From positions 24,835,764 to 24,899,763 of the forward strand of contig NC_088306.1 of assembly GCF_032854445.1 (NCBI RefSeq): 64,000 nucleotides of DNA, written 5' to 3'. Positions 59,501 to 64,000 of this stretch are shown piece by piece; position 1 is the stretch's first letter, and every line of letters starts with the position of its first letter. The stretch comes from Liolophura sinensis (lineage: Eukaryota; Mollusca; Polyplacophora; Chitonida; Chitonidae). Under the pieces are notes generated by a model that searched no databases, was not told where the DNA came from, and saw only the letters and a program-made list of their open reading frames with translations. Made by a program: the position numbers and the translations under genes.

Positions 59501-62500
59501 CAGGGTGTACTGGTGGTAGAAAAAGAGTACAGGAACATGTATCTACCATTTGCAATCAGAAAATGACGTATCCCCACAGACCTACCATAGTAAATAAGGT
59601 GCTATTCTGTTTTGAGGAATTTAGTCTGCCTACCAATCCATGAAACCACTTTTTTGCTAATGTTACATTCCATAATGTTTCACATTCTGTATTTCACCTG
59701 AAGTTTGGCCTCCAAAAAGCCACTTTCAGACGCAATAAAGGTTTATAGGGCCTTGCAAAAAATATTCTCAAGCTTACATTTAATTACAAATTTTTACCCC
59801 CTCATTTTTCATCGCCTTCCTTTTCTGTGACTTCTCTAGTCTTATTTCCGGTTGTAGGGACTGGATTGCATTTGAATGACAGGAACTTTGGTTTGTCCTG
59901 TTTTCTACCCTTGGAACACAAAACCGAACAGTCTTCTGAGGTCTTTGACGCAAACTGTATTCCCAGCCGTTACTTCCCCTCTGAAAGACAGACACATATG
60001 CTCAGGTGAGAAGATTAATTACAGGTATATGTACACACCCACAGTGAACAGGTACTAACATGATCGTTATTTTAATTCGACTGATTAATATCTATATGTA
60101 GAAAGGTAGACAGTCATGCACACTATTTGTGGAATTTGCCGCAATATTTTTGGAAAATGTTAGTGAGCATTTACAGTCTCAAAACTGAAGATTTTTCTGT
60201 AGATTTACATTTGTTTGAAAGGAGGCAGGGGCTCGTTGTTCAAAAAAGTATTAAGATTTATGCCAGGCTTAACTCTTAATACTGGTCTCAGACTAATACA
60301 AAACTAATGGCACTTCAGTCCAGACTAAGGATAATACCGGGGTTAATTGATAATACACTTTTGAACAACTGGACCCAGATGTTTATCCCCTTTGTATCCC
60401 TTCCAGCACAAACTCAGAGACCTGTTAACTGATCTGTACAGGTAGAGTTATGTAAGACAGGCGGAAAAACACATTAGCAAAAAAGTACACATTAACAATA
60501 GCTGCAACACTCCCAACACACAATTTCATGTCATCTTGCACACAGGCCCTGGGTAAAACCAATCCATGTAGGATGTCAAAAATTTGACCCACTAACAGTC
60601 TGAGCACCCAGCAGACAAGCACTGATCAAATAAATTAAAGGGGAGATTGTTTGGGCCTGAAATTTACTCACCATCTTTGTCACCTTGTCTGTAGAATCTA
60701 AGTGTGAATATGATCCTACCATACTTGACGAGGATTTTTCCTTTCCACTTTCCACAGAGGATTCCTCCCTTCCACACTCCAAAGAGGATTCCAGCAATCT
60801 GCAGTCCAAAGAGGGTTCCTCCCTTCCACACTCCAAAGAGGATTCCAGCAATCTGCAGTCCAAAGAGGGTTCCTCCCTTCCACACTCCAAAGAGGATTCC
60901 AGCAATCCACGTTCTAAAGAGGATTTCTGCAATCCACGTTCTAAAGAGGATTTCTGCAATCCACGTTCTAAGGAGGATTCCTCCCTTCCACACTCCAAAG
61001 AGGATTCCAGCAATCCACGTTCTAAAGAGGATTTCTCCCTTCCACACTCCAAAGAGGACTTCTGCAATCCACGTTCTAAAGAGGATTCCTCCCTTCCACA
61101 CTCCAAAGAGGATTCCTGCAATCCATGCTCCAAAGAGGATTTCTCCCTTCCACACTCCAAAGAGGATTCCTGCAATCCACGCTTCAAAGAGCATTTCGCC
61201 CTTCCACACTCCAAAGAGGATTCCAGCAATTCACACTCCAGAGAGGATTCCTCCCTTCCAAACTCCGAAGAGGACTTCTCCATTTCATGTTCCAAAGAGG
61301 ATTTCTCCACTCCATGCTCCAAAGAAGGTTCTGCTCTTCCACACTCCAAAAAGGATTCCTCTCTTCCTGAAGCGTCTAATTCCATAGCAACAGGAAAGGT
61401 GCTATATATGCTCAGCGAATCAACATCTGAGGGAGATTCTCCAGAGAGGTACACATCACTATTCCTGATGGAGTTTACAGAGTTACCTCCCTGAGAATGG
61501 AGATCTCCAGTTTGTTTCCACTCTTCAATTGTAATAGTCTGGTTTGGCAACCCATGATGTAATGATGACTTCGCACTTTGCAACTCACTGCTGGTAGCAA
61601 TGGCTTTTTCATAGTCAACTTGGTCTCTGCAGTTAACTCCCTGAGAAAAGAGCTCTTCTGCTTCGGATGACTCAGCAGGTTCTTCAGGCAGCTCAGCAAG
61701 GTTTGAGTCCGATCCACTGCTTTGACCTTTATCAGTTTCTCGAAGAGGCTGAAACATGCTAAATTCAACAAATTCATCCCCACCTTTTGACTGGCCAGCA
61801 AGAGATCTGTCAACAATGGCGGATACCATTTCCTCTGTTGGCCTGCTTCCAGATTTGGATCTAAAGGATGGTCCTTCAGCATGGATACTCTGAAGCATGT
61901 CCCGGACATTTGCAATCTTCGAAGTCAAAGAATTAAATTCACTGATAACCCTTTTCTGGCAACTAGAATCTTTGAGAAACTCTTCATAGATATCTCTGCA
62001 TACGTCCCTGCCAAAGTCAACCATTTTTGACACCGCAAGTAGCTTGATGGATGCCTTTGACTGAGCTTGAGTCTGCTCAAAACAAACATCTTTGTCAACA
62101 GCAGGAACCGTTGTGGTGCAGGGTACTGATTTTGTTGCTGTCTCACTCTGTCCATTTAGCCTGGCCATGTGCTTAGCTGTCTTTTTTGACTTAAAGTTTG
62201 CCATCCGTAAGTTTTTATCTCCTTCTGGAATAGTTGGTGAGAGAAAATTCACCTGATCTTCAAAACATTTGTTAATGGGGTGATCATCACCATTTGAAGG
62301 TGTCTGTTGCAACCTGCGCTTTCTGGAAAAGACTTCTACTACCTCATCTACTGCCTTATTCTGTGATCTTCTTGTCACTCTGGCCAATTCACCATGTTCT
62401 CCTTCCTCAAAATCTGGACTACTTTGACCTTCAAACTGCACTTCAAGGTCATTAGTTTCAAAATCTTCTTGCCAGTGTTCTGGGCAATTACACTTCTTTT

Positions 62501-63524
62501 TACTGAAACAAGGCAATAACTGAAGGCCTGGATTACAACCTTGAGAAAGTCCGCCTCCAGTGAACTTTGGATTCCCATCAAATTCGTTGTCATTCCGTGT
62601 CGTTTCATCTTCAAATAATGTGTCTCGACTGGTCTCATCACTTTCCGAAGCCAGACTGGTGCAAGGCGGACACGTCACAGGAGTACCATGGTAACAAGAA
62701 AATCTGTCTCTGGACCAGTTCAAACACAGTTTACAATGGCATTTGCTTTGCTTAAGCTCCTTGACCAACAGCAATCCTGGACTCTCAGCTGCTTCTGCTC
62801 TTCGTCTACAAAGCTTTTTCTGGTGTCTTCCGCTTGAAGAGGAACCAGTATTTTTCCTTGCACCAGACCCTGATTCTAAGGAGCAAAGATCTGCTACTTT
62901 TGACAAAACAAATCTTGAAGAACGAAATTCTGGGGATCCTTCCACAAGCACTGATGGTGATGTGCAATTGTCATCTGTTGGGCAATTTGAGGCAAACCCT
63001 GAGCTAGAAATTTCTGTCCGTGTGGGTGAAAGTAAGGCACAGTCAGTTAGATCGCTGGTTTCCCTAGATGGAGGAATTTCTGGGTTTGAAAATAGACCAG
63101 TTCCTCGTCTTGCCCTGAGGCCATATCTTGTAGGCAGATTAGTTGGATGTCGAGATGCACCCTGGAGCATTATTCTTGGCTTTGGCACCACTTCATTCCT
63201 TTGTCTTGTAAGCACGTAAGTAGAAAAGTTGTCATCTAAAATATCAACACATTGTCTGTCCTTTCTAATCCCAGATTCATGGCATGGGACTGCCAAAGTA
63301 GGTGAGCTTCCTGGTTCAAGCTCTTGTGCAAGAGGTCCTTCTTTATCAAACTTGGGCATTTCCTTTTCTTTCCAGCGGAAAGTCTTGCTGTTTCCATCCA
63401 TAGCCCTTCCTGACACTCTTAAGCTGGAACTTCCTCTCTGTTTACTCAAGCGCCCATGTGTTTCATGATGCAGGCTCCCCTGCACAACTGCCCGACTAAA
63501 GTTTTTCAATTTGGATTTGGACAT
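35431..63524 (-). CDS. DNMT3: DNMT3-like protein, PWWP-ADD-MTase, degenerate catalytic site
   Basis: There are 21 exons, each listed separately; they total 4944 nt with every junction phase agreeing and encode 1647 residues. Order: low-complexity N-terminus (1-951), duplicated 61-residue exons (952-1073), PWWP (1074-1160), linker, ADD zinc fingers (about 1244-1373) and a 274-residue C5-methyltransferase fold (1374-1647). DNMT3 enzymes methylate CpG de novo; ADD reads histone H3 unmodified at K4, and PWWP reads methylated H3K36. Here motif I reads LSLCDRIATG (family LSLFDGIATG), motif IV GCPPSQ (family GGSPCN, so the catalytic Cys position is Ser1459), motif VI CESD (family FENV), motif VIII RVK for RAR, and motif X EKAASVP for a GR-S-VP type. 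I infer a catalytically dead regulatory protein. The least certain junction is the exon 19 donor. Confidence 0.88.
35757..35977 (+). mobile_element. MITE copy 1 (TA-flanked, ctgtaattcttcaac ends)
   Basis: Begins ctgtaattcttcaac and ends gttgaggaatcaggg, flanked by TA on both sides. Non-coding and about 220 bp. Four further copies follow in this window. Confidence 0.82.
36377..36584 (+). mobile_element. MITE copy 2
   Basis: Same ends (ctgtaattcttcaac .. gttgaggaattgggg), TA-flanked, 208 bp. Confidence 0.82.
36674..36756 (-). CDS. DNMT3: DNMT3-like exon 20
   Basis: QLSSRDSGPDGVTRQTVKYV DDVENLE, aligned to TTRSNS..FPVF..EDILWCTEMER. The acceptor is tgttcag and the donor aag/gtggga. Confidence 0.85.
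36897..36980. repeat. 21-bp tandem repeat, four copies
   Basis: gcacatattgggtacctgac repeats four times with few changes, in the intron before DNMT3-like exon 20. Confidence 0.9.
37140..37430 (+). repeat. SINE family B copy with internal triplication
   Basis: Shares ggtgtcatgtctggtg, the cacagtatatgtacacacac stretch and catatgactg with the copies at 2927 and 59041. A 20-bp word (atgcttcagtggcagc..) is tandemly repeated inside it at 37268-37325. Confidence 0.75.
37555..37735 (-). repeat. SINE family A, partial
   Basis: Tail (attggtgttttacgccgtat) through body to gctggacataaactcacctg. Head missing. Confidence 0.8.
38101..38167 (-). CDS. DNMT3: DNMT3-like exon 19: target-recognition part
   Basis: RGTNDASALQKLLKFPNVQL FGF, aligned to the [20 protein letters not shown] region. 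The donor ttt/gtccat is weak and was chosen for phase only, so the 3' end may be wrong. Confidence 0.65.
38405..38490 (-). CDS. DNMT3: DNMT3-like exon 18: MTase motif VIII
   Basis: VSPSLMNASWFSYPDRVKYF WGNIPGRN, matching the HRARYFWGNLPGMNR region. Confidence 0.9.
38862..39078 (-). repeat. SINE family A, diverged
   Basis: The tail is shortened (gattggtgttgaacatttca). The body and a degraded head ending at ctaaccacctctg are present. Confidence 0.7.
39268..39410 (-). CDS. DNMT3: DNMT3-like exon 17: MTase motif VI
   Basis: It reads AEDGEGVMEFARIYLSLTQN.. with HVFWLCESDASMV in place of FFWLFENVVAMG. Glu1503 is kept; Asn and Val of ENV are changed. It ends STFLE. Confidence 0.92.
39935..40010. 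repeat. 18-bp tandem repeat, about four copies
   Basis: The word catcattaaattat(a/g)gg recurs with small changes. Confidence 0.85.
40347..40437 (-). CDS. DNMT3: DNMT3-like exon 16: MTase motif IV
   Basis: LRSLKRIDLVLGCPPSQCFC.. Aligned to DLVIGGSPCNDLS, the Pro is kept and the catalytic Cys position is Ser. Two Cys follow at +2 and +4, which does not restore the PC motif. Confidence 0.92.
41326..41471 (-). CDS. DNMT3: DNMT3-like exon 15: MTase motifs II-III
   Basis: It reads GMLVLDKLGFEVEEYFACEI DPASMAIG.. The acidic residue of motif II (ACEI) and GD..DL of motif III are kept. Confidence 0.92.
41582..41795 (-). repeat. SINE family A, internally deleted
   Basis: Tail gattggtgtttatatgctgt, body ggaggaaaccgggcagagcc, and box-B-like ggcttgaattcaaagcc. 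Confidence 0.75.
42460..42523 (-). CDS. DNMT3: DNMT3-like exon 14: MTase motif I
   Basis: KPLNVMRKPLRVLSLCDRIA T. The SAM-binding loop FDGIATG reads CDRIATG, placing Arg1391 where the family has Gly. Confidence 0.92.
42608..42696 (+). repeat. SINE tail of a fourth family with (ATTC)n end
   Basis: gatatggctgaaatattgcc gatgtggcgttaagcc, followed by seven to eight attc units. I recognise this 3' end from molluscan genomes (abalone and limpets). Confidence 0.7.
42985..43345 (+). repeat. Two-copy direct repeat of about 100 bp
   Basis: gcaaaagccaggtgaattacattc.. and gcaaaagtcaattgaattacattc.. each lead into a ggac(a)att..atgaggggtaattcc type sequence about 240 bp apart. Confidence 0.6.
44482..44689 (+). 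mobile_element. MITE copy 3
   Basis: ctgtaattcttcaac .. cttgaagaattaggg, TA-flanked, with the same internal sequence (gccctgaaactggc). Confidence 0.82.
44855..45255 (-). repeat. Two SINE family A pieces
   Basis: 44855-44965 has tail and body (ccagcattatggtgggcgga). 45065-45225 has another body with gttggacttgaacttaaaac. Confidence 0.65.
45570..45785 (+). mobile_element. MITE copy 4
   Basis: ctgtaattcttctac .. gttgaggaaatagga. The right flank no longer reads TA, so this copy is more diverged. Confidence 0.75.
45819..45950 (-). CDS. DNMT3: DNMT3-like exon 13: ADD end and linker
   Basis: It reads IHANDDWLCFMCAPYSRSTH GLLE.. with the last CxxC of ADD, then NWEENVDHLCS, matching the DWPSRLQMFF region before the catalytic domain. 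Confidence 0.9.
46974..47028 (-). CDS. DNMT3: DNMT3-like exon 12: ADD, PHD-like finger
   Basis: VYCEPCIKTLVGERMLQK, matching the CVECVDLLVG stretch of DNMT3A. Confidence 0.88.
47563..47627 (-). CDS. DNMT3: DNMT3-like exon 11: ADD, PHD-like finger
   Basis: VYCSICGDGGQVIVCCSPTC AR, with the first Cys ligands of the PHD-like finger. The acceptor is aaaatag; an internal ttgcag would put a stop in frame. Confidence 0.88.
48560..48738 (-). repeat. SINE family A, 5' half
   Basis: Body from ggttgctggcagaccttccc to an intact head ending aaccaactgagccacggagg. The tail is lost. Confidence 0.85.
48815..49205 (-). repeat. SINE family C with (GAGT)n end
   Basis: gagtgagtgagtgcttgggg tttaacgtcatgctc starts the reversed tail. 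The box-B-like ggatcaatcctgggtcgagt is near the other end. Confidence 0.8.
50255..50398 (-). repeat. SINE family C head fragment
   Basis: On the - strand: ctgatagcacagttggtagattgtcc (box A) then ggtcaatcctggatcggttc (box B). It is the best tRNA-like head of this family in the window. Confidence 0.8.
50819..50866 (-). CDS. DNMT3: DNMT3-like exon 10: ADD
   Basis: DALVETLFSVGEDGIQ, the segment that contacts the H3 tail in vertebrate ADD domains (YDDDGYQ there, VGEDGIQ here). Exactly 16 codons. Confidence 0.88.
51294..51492 (-). mobile_element. MITE copy 5, opposite orientation
   Basis: The same element reversed: ctaattcttcagcc .. aaaagaattacag, TA-flanked. An isolated end (gaagaattaggg) lies at about 51741-51755. 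Confidence 0.78.
51872..51957 (-). CDS. DNMT3: DNMT3-like exon 9: ADD, GATA-like finger
   Basis: It reads VCMVCFDETADVDIQHPAFK GGLCMNCK, with both CxxC pairs of the ADD GATA-like zinc finger and the HP.F.GGLC signature. Confidence 0.92.
52155..52215 (-). repeat. SINE family A tail fragment
   Basis: (attt)n followed by gattggtgttttacgctttactcaagaa; the rest is missing. Confidence 0.75.
52838..52882 (-). CDS. DNMT3: DNMT3-like exon 8: short linker into ADD
   Basis: DQLALVRSGAVRLE, 45 nt, phase 1 out. Joined to exon 9 it gives LEDVCMVC, like IEDICISC of DNMT3A. Confidence 0.7.
52965..53060 (-). repeat. SINE family A body fragment seeding a minisatellite
   Basis: tctacgacgacggacaacat through cgaccatccgcaggttgctg, running directly into the 78-bp tandem array. 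Confidence 0.8.
53028..53652. repeat. 78-bp minisatellite, eight copies
   Basis: The word cgaccatccgcagg starts at 53035 and recurs every 78 bp to 53581. Each unit is part SINE body and part unique sequence (ccggtgttaaatgtcaaact). The period is 26 codons, so both strands show long open frames that are artefacts. It lies between DNMT3-like exons 7 and 8. Confidence 0.95.
53996..54088 (-). CDS. DNMT3: DNMT3-like exon 7: linker
   Basis: It reads GSIPQIVFKYLAKRIEDHGD.. ending SNQNET. The acceptor attttaag is chosen for phase; a second acceptor 17 bases further in would not fit exon 6. Confidence 0.6.
54370..54625 (-). repeat. SINE family A, full length
   Basis: Reverse copy with tail, body, box-B-like sequence and a head ending aaccaactgagccaccgagg. 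A second head-only scrap is at 54745-54780. Confidence 0.88.
54891..55005 (-). CDS. DNMT3: DNMT3-like exon 6: post-PWWP linker
   Basis: It reads ICTDRCDVDLPEQREGNKFL.. with HWALSGF, matching the EWALGGF of vertebrate DNMT3A. The donor tcta/gtaggt is chosen for phase with exon 7; gtccgc four bases on would break the frame. Confidence 0.7.
55055..55330 (-). repeat. SINE family A, full length
   Basis: gattggtgttttacgccgta through gacttgaactcacagcgact to aacaactgagccacggaggc. Confidence 0.88.
55585..55735 (-). repeat. SINE body fragment, family B or C type
   Basis: tgcctcactgaaac.., tactgaatgccaagccagagaagc and a degraded continuation resemble the middle of the family C copy. Confidence 0.5.
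55857..55961 (-). CDS. DNMT3: DNMT3-like exon 5: PWWP, second part
   Basis: Residues 1126-1160: IASSQTSPFVENFLKRYQQK.. YQNGVLEAIK, the C-terminal helices of the DNMT3 PWWP. The acceptor is ttgcacag and the donor aag/gtataa. Confidence 0.85.
56942..57097 (-). CDS. DNMT3: DNMT3-like exon 4: PWWP, first part
   Basis: Residues 1074-1125: TAVDLGCLVWGRLSRNSPVW.. with the WPG of the PWWP core and CWVFWFGDHKISK. The first Trp of the usual WWPG reads Val here. Confidence 0.9.
57600..57725 (-). repeat. SINE family A body fragment, diverged
   Basis: acaacggtggccagaatcac and cgaccatccactggttgctg. No head or tail remains. Confidence 0.65.
58120..58250 (+). repeat. SINE family A, internally deleted
   Basis: ggtcggtgtgagttcctaca, a short body, then gagtacagcgtgaaaaatca gtcaaataaat. 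Confidence 0.65.
58796..58978 (-). CDS. DNMT3: DNMT3-like exon 3 (duplicated exon, copy B)
   Basis: 61 codons, phase 0 at both ends: RGSNGCKDRLQQRRKKTGQF.. ending GVMENQE. The splice-site flanks also match exon 2 (tgtgtct..tttcag before, gtaaaaattt after), so the duplicated block included intron sequence. Confidence 0.8.
59030..59375 (-). repeat. SINE family B, full length
   Basis: On the - strand: head gtggcctaatggttagagtg (box A), box B near gggatcaaatctgg, then gtgtcatgtctggtg, and a tail gtcagtacaacgttaaaccc. It lies between the two duplicated DNMT3-like exons. Confidence 0.8.
59798..59980 (-). CDS. DNMT3: DNMT3-like exon 2 (duplicated exon, copy A)
   Basis: 61 codons, phase 0 at both ends: RGSNGWEYSLRQRPQKTVRF.. 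ending KAMKNEG. It matches exon 3 at 28 of 61 residues without gaps. Function unknown; it is basic and polar. Confidence 0.8.
60672..63524 (-). CDS. DNMT3: DNMT3-like exon 1: long disordered N-terminus
   Basis: Residues 1-951, starting MSKSKLKNFSRAVVQ. It is Ser/Glu-rich with few hydrophobic clusters. It contains two Cys clusters (CHCKLC..C..CPPC near residue 260 and CFSKKKCNC near 340) that could bind metal, a basic SRKRR stretch, and about 23 copies of a 9-residue repeat near the end. The donor is ATG/gtgagt. Its link to the downstream DNMT3 exons is inferred from the phase-0 junction and from family architecture. Confidence 0.75.
60733..61360 (-). repeat. Coding 27-bp minisatellite, about 23 copies
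   Basis: Nine-residue units alternate between two types, SLECGREES and SLERGLQKS, giving a 54-bp higher-order period. Length changes stay in frame. Open frames on the opposite strand through this tract are by-products of the repeat. Confidence 0.9.
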
Positions 63525-64000
63525 TTTTCCAATAACTTTACAAGAATCTGAAAATCAAATTTAGTACATTTGTTAACAAAAGTAATCAAATTCAGAGAAT
63601 TTCTTGCCCACATCAAATATGCAAACTTAGGATGGATCAACTTGACCTGAACTTACATAAAATAAATCTCCTCACAAAATTTTTAATCAAATTGATTTAA
63701 TATTTGAAGTGGTTATTGCATTCAAAGCAAAAACAAATCAGAATCAAAAATAAGCAAAATTTAAGCAAATATTGGTTTAAGTTATAAACTTGATCTGCGT
63801 TGTTTCCATAAATAGCCATTCTACATATGGAACTTTTTAAAATTCATTGTAACATTAAAACTGACTGATATGAGTTAATTACAAAAAAACCTGTTCACAT
63901 CTCAACCAATTAAAATCAAGAAAACTATTAAATATGCACAGAGAAAGCCAATATACAAAATGCCTGGCAAGTTGTGGAGCAAATAAATGTTGAAATAACC
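63525..64000 (-). other. 5' flank of the DNMT3-like gene
   Basis: AT-rich sequence upstream of the chosen ATG. I see no TATA box or CpG-rich promoter, and no earlier in-frame exon can be identified, so this may be 5' UTR or intron. Confidence 0.35.

Noticed and set aside
60685-61494. Plus-strand open frames of 269 and 227 codons with Ser/Lys/Asp or Pro/Ile repeats
   Set aside because: Antisense shadows of the 27-bp coding repeat in DNMT3-like exon 1.
1-64000. CRISPR arrays, operons or prokaryotic signals
   Set aside because: Spliced genes, polyA signals, SINEs and animal-specific domains show eukaryotic nuclear DNA; the tandem repeats found have no spacer structure.

Overview
The window is nuclear DNA of an invertebrate animal, most likely a mollusc. 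Genes are split by GT-AG introns, intergenic DNA is AT-rich, and short interspersed elements of at least four families fill introns and spacers. The mollusc call rests on a receptor of the Lymnaea GRL101 type and on SINE 3' tails (tgaaatatt..gtacggcgtaaaac) that I associate with molluscs; the species is not identifiable by eye.

Three protein genes are readable. (1) On the + strand, 15 exons (2696-14425) encode the 3' part of a plakin: spectrin-type repeats with an embedded SH3, followed directly by three plectin-type repeats and a stop. No rod is encoded. (2) On the + strand, two exons (23509-26190 and 27699-30947) encode a very large receptor with CUB, C-type lectin, LDL-receptor class A, leucine-rich and seven-transmembrane regions. 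Its cytoplasmic tail seems to be lost to a one-base frame break near 30906. (3) On the - strand, 21 exons (63524 down to 35431) join in frame to a 1647-residue DNMT3-type protein: a long disordered N-terminus with 9-residue repeats, a duplicated 61-residue exon, PWWP, ADD and a methyltransferase fold. The catalytic motifs are degraded: the motif IV Pro-Cys reads Pro-Ser, and motifs I, VI, VIII and X are altered. Every exon is open and every junction phase agrees, so it looks like a maintained pseudoenzyme, comparable to mammalian DNMT3L.

Layout: 1-2695, a nested inverted repeat built from SINE ends; 2696-15190, plakin; 15190-18666, a spacer with a CTCF-like and a YY1-like site; 18667-20219, a Tc1 element with near-identical ends but two stops in its transposase; 20220-23508, a spacer with a diverged direct repeat; 23509-31138, receptor; 31139-35430, a SINE-rich spacer with an inverted receptor fragment; 35431-63524, DNMT3-like gene with MITEs, SINEs and a minisatellite in its introns; 63525-64000, its 5' flank. 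The three genes show no sign of working together; they are neighbours only.
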